Positions 41,441 to 49,406 of a stretch of DNA of 64,000 nucleotides are shown here, in pieces. Source of the DNA: Haloplanus salinarum. Lineage in GTDB: Archaea; Halobacteriota; Halobacteria; Halobacteriales; Haloferacaceae. How positions within the stretch are numbered: the stretch's first letter is position 1; every line of letters begins with the position of its first letter. A program made the translations under genes and the position numbers. Below the pieces are notes generated by a model that made no database searches, was not told where the DNA came from, and was given only the letters and a program-made list of their open reading frames with translations. Where the stretch lies: the NCBI RefSeq assembly GCF_024498175.1, contig NZ_CP101823.1:682001-746000 (forward strand), in the 5' to 3' direction.

Positions 41441-41719
41441 CTATCGGGTGGGACGGCGGGTCAAGGACGCTAGAATGAACAGCAGGCCGCTCGAAACGAT
41501 GAGCGCCTGCATGATCGCGGCCGACTGGAGGGAGGTTCCGAACAGGCGGTAGATGAGCCCCTCACATATCGTCCCTACGCCGATGAACACGAAGCCCACC
41601 GCGACGTAGAGCATCGGCGCACTTTCGTTTCGCCGATAGCCGTGATACGCGAGATAGGCGACGACCAGACTCAAAACGAGGGTGATCAGCTTGACGATCA
41701 GCACCGGGGGAGCGATCAT
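41441..41719 (-). CDS. Small membrane protein (DUF7521-like)
   Basis: This 92-residue protein has three hydrophobic helices: VLIVKLITLVLSLVVAYLAYHGYR, PMLYVAVGFVFIGVGTICEGLIY and SAAIMQALIVSSGLLFILASL. It resembles small haloarchaeal membrane proteins of the DUF7521 type that commonly sit behind a winged-helix regulator. The start is ATG 41719, overlapping the regulator stop (ATGA), so they are translationally coupled. Function unknown. Confidence 0.75.
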   Translation of the reverse strand: MIAPPVLIVKLITLVLSLVVAYLAYHGYRRNESAPMLYVAVGFVFIGVGTICEGLIYRLFGTSLQSAAIMQALIVSSGLLFILASLTRRPTR

Positions 41720-42069
41720 CGCTCCTCTCGCATGTTCGTCCACAGCGAGGTGAAGTTGTCCGCCAGTTCGTCCCGTGTCTCCACCGACAGCGAGAGTTCG
41801 CCGTCGGACACCGCGACGTGGAGTTCTTCGAGCGTCGTTTCGAACTGGCTTCGGTGCTTGCCGTCGGCACCGACGGTCGAGTGCTCTCGGATGAGGTCGT
41901 ACTCCTGCAGCGTCGACACCCGACGATAGATCGTCGTGAGCGAGGCATCACAGATGTCACTGAGATCTTTCGCCGTCCGTGGCTCCTGGTCGGCCACGAG
42001 GAGGATCCGTCGTGAGTACTCGTCCGCGAGGACTTGAAAGATTGTCACGTCGATCTCGCCACGTCCCAT
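41716..42069 (-). CDS. ArsR-type winged-helix regulator
   Basis: This 117-residue protein has the winged helix at about 5-70: TIFQVLADEYSRRILLVADQEPRTAKDLSDICDASLTTIYRRVSTLQEYDLI. A C-terminal dimerisation part follows. No clear metal-binding Cys pair is seen; one Cys is in the recognition region (ICDASL). I chose ATG 42069 (MGRGEIDVTI); a further upstream start would run through the promoter region. It is probably a repressor of itself and the small membrane protein, or of the divergent gene at 42191. Confidence 0.8.
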   Translation of the reverse strand: MGRGEIDVTIFQVLADEYSRRILLVADQEPRTAKDLSDICDASLTTIYRRVSTLQEYDLIREHSTVGADGKHRSQFETTLEELHVAVSDGELSLSVETRDELADNFTSLWTNMREER

Positions 42070-42190
42070 ACATCCATTCACGAGTGCGACTGTCAAAGTA
42101 GCGACGGTTCGACCTGTCGTGCCGGGAGCCTCCCGGCGTAGATAGCTGTGCGTCGTTTGCACAATCGTGTAAACCGTCACCGTCATTTTG

Positions 42191-42655
42191 ATGATCGAAG
42201 ACAGATCGATCGGCGTGTTCTCCGCACGACGCTGTCTCGCGACCGCCTCGCTCGTCGGCGCCGGGTCGTTCGTCCTCTTCGGCGCCGTGACGGGGCTACT
42301 CCCGAATCCGATCTACATCCGGCAGATCCCACGGACGCCACTTGACTACCTCTTTTTCGTCCTCATCGCCGGATTCCTCGGCGGCTACACGCTACAGCGG
42401 ACTCCCGACGGGGTGAACGACAATGGAGCGGCGACGGCGAGCGCTGCCGTCGGATTCCTCGCGTTCGGCTGTCCGATCTGTAACGCCGCGTTGCTCGCAC
42501 TGTTCAGTAGCTCCACGCTGATAACGTATTTCGACCCACTTCGGCCGCTGCTGGGCGCCGTGAGCGTCGTCCTCTTTTGCTGGTTGCTCTACGCCCGTTC
42601 TCGCCGCGGGTGTGACGACTGTGCCGGGAGCCGGCCGGGGTCGCGATTCGGGTGA
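42191..42655 (+). CDS. Membrane protein with GCPICN motif
   Basis: This 154-residue protein has about four hydrophobic segments: LATASLVGAGSFVLFGAVTGLL, LDYLFFVLIAGFLGGYTL, ASAAVGFLAFGCPICNAALLALFSS and RPLLGAVSVVLFCWLLY. A Cys pair GCPIC lies in the third segment, and CDDC is at the tail. The Cys pattern resembles that of the membrane protein at 42864-43412 (GCASCG). The ATG is at 42191; a TTG one codon before is less likely. It is divergent from the ArsR gene. It may handle thiols or metal, unproven. Confidence 0.65.
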   Translation: MIEDRSIGVFSARRCLATASLVGAGSFVLFGAVTGLLPNPIYIRQIPRTPLDYLFFVLIAGFLGGYTLQRTPDGVNDNGAATASAAVGFLAFGCPICNAALLALFSSSTLITYFDPLRPLLGAVSVVLFCWLLYARSRRGCDDCAGSRPGSRFG

Positions 42656-42863
42656 CCCGCGCACAGCCGGCACGTCTCCTACGTGTCGACGGACTCGGAT
42701 GCCAGCCGGGGCGGGGGCGAGCCCCCACCGGCTACTCCTCGGCATCGGCGGCGCCCGGCGCCGGTCCCGTTCGGACCCCCGTCTCGGCCGACACCCGGTG
42801 TGATGTGGCTGTCGACCCGGTACCGGACCGGGTCGCGTCCCCGTGAGGATCGAGGCGGATCGG

Positions 42864-43412
42864 TTACGCCTCCTCGCCCGTCGGCGCGAGCTCGCATCGA
42901 CGGGGATGCCCGGTCCGCGAGAGATAGCCGACGAGGAGGACGAGACCGCCGAGACGGAGCAGATTCCCGTCGAACGGCATTGCGGCGAGTGCCCCGACGA
43001 ACCCGAGTAGCCCGAGCACGCCCGCCCCACAGCTCGCACAGCCCGACGCGACGAGGCCAGGCAGGACGCTCCACAGACTTCGGGCGCCGGTGGGACCGGC
43101 GTCGCGAACCCGTGCGACGGTGGTCGTGAGGGCGACGCCGGTCGCAACCGCGTAGACGACGATCAGGCCGAGGCCGGTCCCCCCGACCGTCCGGTACGTG
43201 TTCGCGGTGAGCGCGAGGAGCGCGTCGTCGGCGTAGCCGGGACCCGCCCCGAGCATCTGCATCGAGTACGTCGGGAACGCACTCAACACCAGCACGCAGT
43301 ACGTCGTGACGGCGAAGCCGACCGTCGCGAGCGTTCGGCGGACGGTGGTGAACGGGTAGCCGAACGCCGCGAGTAGCCGCGAGACGTGGGCACCGAGTGC
43401 AGACCCGCTCAT
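42864..43412 (-). CDS. Membrane protein with GCASCG motif
   Basis: This 182-residue membrane protein has about five helices, including TLATVGFAVTTYCVLVLSAF, GGTGLGLIVVYAVATGVAL and SVLPGLVASGCASCGAGVLGLLG. The Cys pair is in a membrane segment, and one more Cys is near the C-terminus (PRRCEL). Its start overlaps the stop of the DsbA-like gene by 4 bases, so the two form a unit and probably cooperate in thiol-disulfide transfer across the membrane. Confidence 0.7.
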   Translation of the reverse strand: MSGSALGAHVSRLLAAFGYPFTTVRRTLATVGFAVTTYCVLVLSAFPTYSMQMLGAGPGYADDALLALTANTYRTVGGTGLGLIVVYAVATGVALTTTVARVRDAGPTGARSLWSVLPGLVASGCASCGAGVLGLLGFVGALAAMPFDGNLLRLGGLVLLVGYLSRTGHPRRCELAPTGEEA

Positions 43413-44146
43413 GCGTTCTGTATCCTCGAGATGGCGGTTTCGAAGCGGTCGTACGGCTGGGCGCCGACGAGTTTCCCCGCCGCTTCGCTCGCGGTGTCGA
43501 AGAGGATGAATACCGGCGAGCCACGGATGTCGAACGCGGCCGCCTGCGCGACGTCGGCGCGAATCGACGACTCGATTTCGCGTCCCCGTTGCCGCATACA
43601 GGTGTCGACGGCCGCCGCGTCGACGCCGTCGACTCGCCTCGTTATCCCGAGGAGGTTCGACCTAGACGCCCATCCCGATCCTTTCTCGCCCTGTGCTTCG
43701 AACACCGCCGAGTGCCACGGCCAGTACCGAGACGGCTCCTCATCGCGCACCTGCCGCCAGACGCATCGATCCATCACGGCCGCCGTCATCGACGCCTCGC
43801 TGAGATAGGGGTATTCGATGAATACGATACGAACGGTGCCCGTTCGGACGTGGTTCTCGACGAGTTCCGGGAGCGTCTCCCGCTCGAACCGTCGACAGAA
43901 CGGACACTGGTAATCGCTCCAGTAGTACAGGTCGAGCGGCGCGTCCGGCGTCCCCATGATCGGATGGCCCGTCAGGTCGATGCCGAAGTCCGTCGACTGC
44001 GAACTCCCGTGAAACGGCACGGTCGTCAACGTCGTCGACCCGGCATCAAGGTGAGAAGCTCCGTAGACCACGCCACCACCGGCAAGCGTCGTCCCGATAC
44101 CGCCCAGTACCGCACGACGTGTCACAAGCGAGTCCGGTCGGTCCAT
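43409..44146 (-). CDS. DsbA-like thioredoxin-fold protein with Tat signal
   Basis: This is a 245-residue protein. It starts with a twin-arginine signal (TRRAVLGGIGTTLAGGG, residues 9-25) that should take it outside the cell. A thioredoxin fold follows with the active site DYQCPFCRRFE near residue 92 and a cis-Pro in RGSPVFILFD near 215. The structure is of the DsbA/DSBA_F2 type with a helical insertion. The start is ATG 44146. It is coupled to the GCASCG membrane protein. It may keep cytochrome c Cys in order with the ccm genes nearby. Confidence 0.85.
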   Translation of the reverse strand: MDRPDSLVTRRAVLGGIGTTLAGGGVVYGASHLDAGSTTLTTVPFHGSSQSTDFGIDLTGHPIMGTPDAPLDLYYWSDYQCPFCRRFERETLPELVENHVRTGTVRIVFIEYPYLSEASMTAAVMDRCVWRQVRDEEPSRYWPWHSAVFEAQGEKGSGWASRSNLLGITRRVDGVDAAAVDTCMRQRGREIESSIRADVAQAAAFDIRGSPVFILFDTASEAAGKLVGAQPYDRFETAISRIQNA

Positions 44147-44219
44147 ACGGTATACGCGGCGGACGGACAGTAAATGACGTTCGGCGATATGCCGAGTCCG
44201 AAAACGCGGCGTCCGAACG

Positions 44220-44470
44220 CTATCCGAGCGACGGCTCGACCGTCTCCAGTGCCGCCTCGAAGTAGGCGGGCGAGAGCGACACCTCGTCGGTGTGCTCGTT
44301 CGCCTCGGGACCGGGGTAGGCGTCGGCCACTGCCCGCACCACGAACATGGCAACCTCCCGGCAGACGGCCGTGAGGTCGGCGCCGGAGTAGCCTGCCGTC
44401 CGCGCCGCGAGGTCGTCGAGGTCGGCGGCGGCGAGGGGCTTCTCGCGGGTGTGGACGCCGAGGATGACGG
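44220..44470 (-). pseudogene. C-terminal fragment of a Cdc48-like AAA+ ATPase
   Basis: The last ~80 residues of an AAA ATPase can be read: VHTREKPLAAADLDDLAARTAGYSGADLTAVCREVAMFVVR, then VSLSPAYFEAALETVEPS and a stop. The GYSGADL...C-RE pattern is the sensor-2/helical-lid region of Cdc48/VCP-type proteins. The rest of the gene, including Walker motifs, is absent; sequence upstream of 44470 is unrelated. It is a remnant. Confidence 0.75.
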
Positions 44471-44498
44471 CGGCGGGGACGACACCGATCCAGCAGGC

Positions 44499-44915
44499 AT
44501 GGCTGCTCCCGACCCGACCGAGGCAGTCGGTCCCGAATCGAGCGACGCTCCGGCACCCGACCCGTCCGAGCACGCGGCCCCCGACCCGACCTCGTCGTCG
44601 CCGGGCCAGCGCCCGACTCCGACGACTTACTCGCGGAGGCGATGGGCGGATCCGAAGGCGGCGAGCAGCCGCCAGCCCCCAGCCGACGAGTCGCCGACGC
44701 CTGACGAGGACACCGCCGCGGCGTCCGAACCGGCGCCAGACCGTAGCGCTGAGACCGATACCGAGCGGACCACCCTTCGGATCACCCGCGACGTCGGCGA
44801 GATATTTGGCGTTGACGAACGAGAGTACGAACTCGCCAGCGGGGACGTGGTGACGTTCCCGACGCCGAACGCCGAGCAGCTACTCGATCGGGACGCCGCC
44901 GAACGGCTGGACTAG
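44499..44915 (+). pseudogene. Remnant resembling the C-terminal end of a GINS (Gins51-type) replication protein
   Basis: The frame from ATG 44499 codes for 138 residues: an Asp/Pro/Ser-rich linker, then TERTTLRITRDVGEIFGVDEREYELASGDVVTFPTPNAEQLLDRDAAERLD. The latter half looks like the small beta-rich B-domain at the end of archaeal GINS proteins. Part of the linker region reads better in another frame (DSDDLLAEAMGGSEGGE), so a frameshift is likely. The N-terminal A-domain is missing. Family assignment is from memory of the pattern and not certain. Confidence 0.5.
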
Positions 44916-44957
44916 CCGAGCCGTCCGACCGACGCTCGAAACTCGTAAGCGACGCGT

Positions 44958-46205
44958 CTAGTCGCCGCGGGAGAGCAGGCGCGGGCCGAGGAGTCCGACA
45001 ACCACCATCCCGGCGACGGCGCCGAGGATCGACAGCCCTGGGAACGGCGGGATGGAGGCACCGGCGGAGGGCTCCGTCTCCGCCACGGCGTCGCCCGTGC
45101 CCGCGACCGACTCGCTCCCGCTGGACGCACTCGCGCCCGTCGCGTTCTGCGTGCGTGCGCCGTCGAGGTCGAACCGAACCGTCTCACCCGCCTCGATCGC
45201 CCCGTCGGAGGTGAGTAGTGGGATCGGCGCCTCACCGAGGCGGAGGTTCTCGGAGCGGTCGACCGCGTTCGGGTCGTACCCCTGCATGACGATGGCGAGC
45301 GACCGCGTGTCCCGAAGCGGCGCCGTCTCGATCCGCGTGCCGTCGAGGTCGGCGGCGACCCCGACCCGTGTGGTGCCGTTCGCGGGAACGGAGACGTTGA
45401 TCCTGACGCCGGCGTCGGTCCGCCGGTACTCGGCCGCTTGTCCCCCTGCCATCGCCGCGTACGGCGTGGCGTTTGCCGGCACGGGGAGTTCGACCAGCCC
45501 CACGAACGGCCGGTCGGTCGGGTTCCGGAGGGTGATCGTCCCGATCACGCTCGGCACGGTCGTCTCGTTCGCCGGCGGCACGACCTGCAACACGTACGGC
45601 GTCTGGCTGTCGTTGGCGACCCGAAGAACCGATTCGTCCGTGGTCGGCGGGCGTGCCACGAGGGCGGCGGTCCCGTTTCCGGACGCTTCCACCGTCGTCC
45701 GGTAGCCGACGCCGTCGACGGTCGCCCGGACGCGATAGGTCTCCGTCGATTCGACCGGGGCGACGGTGAACCGGCCGTTGCCGTCGGTTTCGGTTTCCGT
45801 CACGACGAACCCTCGATCGTCGATAACTTGGATGGGGACGCCGGACAGCGGCGTTCCCGACGCGTTCGTGACGCGCCCGTCGATCGCTCCCGAGAGGCTG
45901 ATCGACGCGCTCGTCGTGTTCCGAAGCACCTCGTAGTGGGTCGTGTTGCCGTACGCAACCCGGACGGCGTACGCCGACGCCTCGTCGACGTCGACCGAGA
46001 ACGACGAGCCCCGTACCGTCGTCCGTGCGGGTGTGCCGGCGCGTTGCTGGTTCGCGGTGACGGGGACGACGGTCACCTGTGCCCCGTCGGCGCTACCGCC
46101 GTCGACGGTGACGGTCCCGGAGACGGACACCGTCGACTGTGCCGTGGCGACCGGGACGGCGGCGACGCAGGCCAGCACGACGACGAGCGCGAGGAGACGG
46201 TTCAT
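44958..46205 (-). CDS. Membrane-anchored exported protein with carboxypeptidase-regulatory-like repeats
   Basis: This 415-residue protein has a Sec signal peptide (LLALVVVLACVAAVPVATA, about 4-22). Beta-sandwich repeats follow: VSVSGTVTVDGGSADGAQVTVVP and IDGRVTNASGTPLSGVPIQVIDDRG, typical of carboxypeptidase-regulatory domains. A middle part has N-glycosylation-type NxT/S sites, and the C-terminal helix is LSILGAVAGMVVVGLLGP with a basic end. Its start overlaps the ccmF stop by one base, so it is part of the ccm operon. No CcmH-like Cys is present. It may help cytochrome handover, a guess. Confidence 0.75.
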   Translation of the reverse strand: MNRLLALVVVLACVAAVPVATAQSTVSVSGTVTVDGGSADGAQVTVVPVTANQQRAGTPARTTVRGSSFSVDVDEASAYAVRVAYGNTTHYEVLRNTTSASISLSGAIDGRVTNASGTPLSGVPIQVIDDRGFVVTETETDGNGRFTVAPVESTETYRVRATVDGVGYRTTVEASGNGTAALVARPPTTDESVLRVANDSQTPYVLQVVPPANETTVPSVIGTITLRNPTDRPFVGLVELPVPANATPYAAMAGGQAAEYRRTDAGVRINVSVPANGTTRVGVAADLDGTRIETAPLRDTRSLAIVMQGYDPNAVDRSENLRLGEAPIPLLTSDGAIEAGETVRFDLDGARTQNATGASASSGSESVAGTGDAVAETEPSAGASIPPFPGLSILGAVAGMVVVGLLGPRLLSRGD

Positions 46206-48604
46206 CAGTCCGCAACCTCCGGATTCGTCTCGTGGGCCGGCTCCCGAATCGCCGTGTCGGTCACCGCGCCGTGGCGCGGGTCGAAGAGGGCGACGAGGCT
46301 CATCCCGAGAAGCAGCGCGACGATGGCGACCCGCATCAGCGTGACGAACGGCACCTGCTTAACCGTAATCGAGGCGGTGCCGTCACTGACGCCCGCGATG
46401 ACGTACGTATCGGTGACGAGGCCGCGGTCGATGACGACATCCCTGACCTGCATCCCGCCCTGTTCGGGGTAGCGCCGCTGCCCGGCAATTCCGGACGCAC
46501 GGAGTTGGTTCCCCTCGTACACCGCGAGCGAGACGCCCTCCGCGACGACACGAGTCGGGACGACATTCTCCGGTGGGTCGGCCGTCGGCCCGACCGTCTC
46601 CGCCCTCGCGAGGACGACGGCGTCCGCGCTCGGCACGAAGTTCCACATCAGGCGTCCTCGAGCGACGATGCGCTCGCCGGTCGTCGCCGTGGTCGCCGTC
46701 CCGTTGCCGGCGAGGCCGACCCAGACGCTCGATCCGTCGAGTTGGACGACCGTCGCCCGCGGCCCTTCGCGGATGTCTGTCACCGTCCCGTGGACCGTCT
46801 GAACGGAGCCGTTCAACGAGGAGCCGCGCCGCACCACCTGATCGGTCGAGAGCGCGTACGTCCCGACCGCCGGATCCTGCGGGAACTCGGTTCGGGAGTG
46901 ACCGAGGACCCGCACCGAGTAGTCGGAGCCGGGAACCGCCTGCCGGGTGGTGTCCATCGATCCGTCCCCGACGCCGGTCGCCATCACGGACGCCTGACCG
47001 GCCAGCACGTACATGAACGGCAAGGAGAGGACGAGAAGCGCCGCGCCGACGTGGATGAGGGTGATCCCCGTCTGCTTCAGTTTCGCGTCGCGGGACGCCG
47101 CCGCCCGGATACGGCCGCCGGTCCGTTTCACCGTCCCGAGGATGGCGTAGGCGACCGGTGGCAACACCGACGCGGCGCTCGCCGATCCGACGAGTTCGTA
47201 GACGAGGGCGTCGTTCGGTCGCGTCGACGCCAGTTGCCACGTCTCGGATGGGAAGACGAACGCGCCGACGATAGTCGCGGCGGTGAAGACGCCGAGTCCA
47301 GCGAGCGCCCGCGTGCGTCCGTCGGCATCGTAATCCATGTAGAACCCGAGGAGCAGGAGGAGTCCGAGGACGAGCGGGTAGCTCCAGAGGTTGTAGTAGC
47401 GCGCCTCGACCGAGACTTCAAGTCCGGTGATCGCGTTTCGCAAGAGCGGGAAGGAGAGCCCCCAGAGCGAGACGAACGTCAAGAGGCCGAAGCCGAGGAC
47501 GGCGAGGTGAACGAGATTCGCGCGGCGGAGCCACCGGTCGTCGCCACCATCTCCGTCCCCGTCGTCCGTTTCGAGGAGCCAGTAGGTGACCGGGAGGACG
47601 ACGCCGAGCGCGGCGGTCAGACCCATGAGAACGAGGAAGGCTGCACCGATGCCGCCGTCGGCGAACGAGTGGACGCTTCGGAAGACGCCGCTTCGGACGA
47701 CCGACGTGGTGTACACCACGAGCGCGAACACCGTCGCGGTCATCGCCGGAGCGAGGACGCGATAGCGACCGGTCGGTTCGTAGGCAGTGACGGCGTGGAG
47801 CGTCGCGGTCAGGAAGAGCCACGGGATGAGAATCGCCGTCTCCACGGGGTCCCACGCCCAGATGCCGCCCCACCCGAGGACCGTGTACGACCAGAGGCCG
47901 CCGAGCGCGACGGCGGCGGTCAGGAACAGCCAGCTCAGGCGGAGCCAGCGCGTGACGCTCCCGTGCCACGTCGGAAAGACGCCGCCGTTCCCGCGGAACA
48001 GCGAGACGAAATGCGCCGACCCGATGGCGAACGGCATCGCCAGTAGCGCGTAGGATATGAACATCACCGGCGGATGGATGGCCATGTAGGGATCGACCAG
48101 GAGGGCGTTCAACCCCTGCCCCGACGTCGGCACGAAGCCCGGCGGGGCGCCGGGGAACGCCGTCCGAATCGACGCGAACGGGCTCTGCGCCAGCAGCATG
48201 CCAGTGAAGTACGCGACGAGGCCGAGGGTGAGACCGTGGACCAGTTTCGCGTGTTGGTCGGAGATGCCGCGAACCGTCCCTGCGATCATCGCCACGATTG
48301 AGACGATAGCCGCCCACAGCAACACCGATCCCTCGTTGGCGGCGTAGACGCCCGTTACCCGGTAGAGAAGCGGCAGGTAGGATGCGGTGTTCTCCCAGAC
48401 GTAGGCGTTCGAGTAGTCGGTGGTGACGAACTGGTAGGTGAGATGCAGCAACGCCGAGACGAGCAACACCGCGGCGGCCGCGGTGAGTTTCGGGACGTGT
48501 GCGACGTACGCGTCGTCGTCGGCGACGTAGGCACGGCCCAGAATACCGACTCCCGACAGCGCCGCACCGAAGGCCAGTCCGAGCAGGACCGTTCCGACGT
48601 TCAT
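46205..48604 (-). CDS. ccmF: Cytochrome c maturation heme-lyase subunit CcmF
   Basis: This is a 799-residue polytopic protein with about 15 membrane segments, the core of the CcmF heme ligase that attaches heme to apocytochrome c. The Trp-rich WWD-type motif is present as GWGGIWAWDPVETAILIPWL, with further signature HPPVMFISYALLAMPFAIG and FSFPLLRNA-like segments. A large extracellular domain lies near the C-terminus (about 500-760). It is larger than most CcmF, as in other archaea. It overlaps the ccmG-like gene by 4 bases upstream and the exported-protein gene by 1 base downstream. Confidence 0.92.
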   Translation of the reverse strand: MNVGTVLLGLAFGAALSGVGILGRAYVADDDAYVAHVPKLTAAAAVLLVSALLHLTYQFVTTDYSNAYVWENTASYLPLLYRVTGVYAANEGSVLLWAAIVSIVAMIAGTVRGISDQHAKLVHGLTLGLVAYFTGMLLAQSPFASIRTAFPGAPPGFVPTSGQGLNALLVDPYMAIHPPVMFISYALLAMPFAIGSAHFVSLFRGNGGVFPTWHGSVTRWLRLSWLFLTAAVALGGLWSYTVLGWGGIWAWDPVETAILIPWLFLTATLHAVTAYEPTGRYRVLAPAMTATVFALVVYTTSVVRSGVFRSVHSFADGGIGAAFLVLMGLTAALGVVLPVTYWLLETDDGDGDGGDDRWLRRANLVHLAVLGFGLLTFVSLWGLSFPLLRNAITGLEVSVEARYYNLWSYPLVLGLLLLLGFYMDYDADGRTRALAGLGVFTAATIVGAFVFPSETWQLASTRPNDALVYELVGSASAASVLPPVAYAILGTVKRTGGRIRAAASRDAKLKQTGITLIHVGAALLVLSLPFMYVLAGQASVMATGVGDGSMDTTRQAVPGSDYSVRVLGHSRTEFPQDPAVGTYALSTDQVVRRGSSLNGSVQTVHGTVTDIREGPRATVVQLDGSSVWVGLAGNGTATTATTGERIVARGRLMWNFVPSADAVVLARAETVGPTADPPENVVPTRVVAEGVSLAVYEGNQLRASGIAGQRRYPEQGGMQVRDVVIDRGLVTDTYVIAGVSDGTASITVKQVPFVTLMRVAIVALLLGMSLVALFDPRHGAVTDTAIREPAHETNPEVAD

Positions 48605-49083
48605 GCCGACCCACCCGAGGCGTAGCGTTGCTCGGCCGCGTCGAGGTAGGAGAGGAAGTCGTCGGTCCCGGCGTAGCCGTTGACCCGGACCAGCACCTCG
48701 CCGTCGGGCGTGATGATGACGTGCTGGGGCGGGTAGTTGACGTTGTACTCCTGTTGCATCCGGGCCGACTCGCCACCGTCGTCGTCCAAGTTCACCGCCA
48801 CCTTGACGAAGTCGTCGAGTTTCGACTGCACCGCCGGATCGGCGTACGCCTCCCGGTTGTAGTCCTCACAGTAGGTACACCACGTCGTCCAGAAGTAGAC
48901 GACGATGGGTTTCCCCTCGGCTGCCGCAGTCTCCTCCGCGGCCGTCACGTTCGTCTGCCAGCGCGTGTCCCCGTGATACGAGTAGTTCTCGTCGCTCAGC
49001 GTAGGTGCTGCATGCATCGAAAAATACCCAATACTGAGCAAGACCACGAAGAAGGCGAGCGTCATCGCCTTTCGAGGCTTCAT
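48601..49083 (-). CDS. CcmG/TlpA-like membrane-anchored thioredoxin
   Basis: This 160-residue protein has an N-terminal anchor (MTLAFFVVLLSIGYF, about 6-22) and a thioredoxin fold with the active site FWTTWCTYCEDY near residue 70 and the cis-Pro region NYPPQHVIITPDGE. It should reduce CxxCH thiols of apocytochromes outside the membrane, receiving electrons from CcdA. The start is ATG 49083. It is the first gene of the minus-strand unit with ccmF, divergent from tsdA. Confidence 0.88.
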   Translation of the reverse strand: MKPRKAMTLAFFVVLLSIGYFSMHAAPTLSDENYSYHGDTRWQTNVTAAEETAAAEGKPIVVYFWTTWCTYCEDYNREAYADPAVQSKLDDFVKVAVNLDDDGGESARMQQEYNVNYPPQHVIITPDGEVLVRVNGYAGTDDFLSYLDAAEQRYASGGSA

Positions 49084-49406
49084 TGGTGACCGGCAGTAAC
49101 GGCTTCCCCTAGTAAAACCTACTGTCTCGTCCCTCGATCTGAAAAACTCGAACTGTGCCGAGGGCCGTCTAGATGCCCGATACACCCGGAAATCGTCGAT
49201 CTCCAGTTTCGACTGCCCGCGGATCGTCCGCGACCAAATCGACTCCGTTTTTCGCAGCAAGAAAAGACACCAAGAGTATTTATAGGATTAAATCTCGCCG
49301 AGAAAAACGGAGAAAGCTTTATGTGGTGTGTGTAGATATGGCGACTTACTGCACACGAGCGGAATACAGATATGATAGGTACATTGGATCGGTTGACGGA
49401 ACACGC
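49084..49406. promoter_or_regulatory. Divergent promoter region between ccmG-like and tsdA genes
   Basis: These 323 bases are AT-richer than the surroundings and contain no gene. A minus-strand TATA-like GTTTTACTAGG lies near 49108-49119. A plus-strand TATTTATAGGATTAAATC lies near 49277-49294 and would leave a 100-base leader for tsdA; another AT-rich stretch lies near 49365-49380. Confidence 0.5.

Noticed and set aside
44958-46205. A CcmH- or CcmI-like gene
   Set aside because: No CxxC motif or TPR repeats; the domains are beta-sandwich repeats of the carboxypeptidase-regulatory type.
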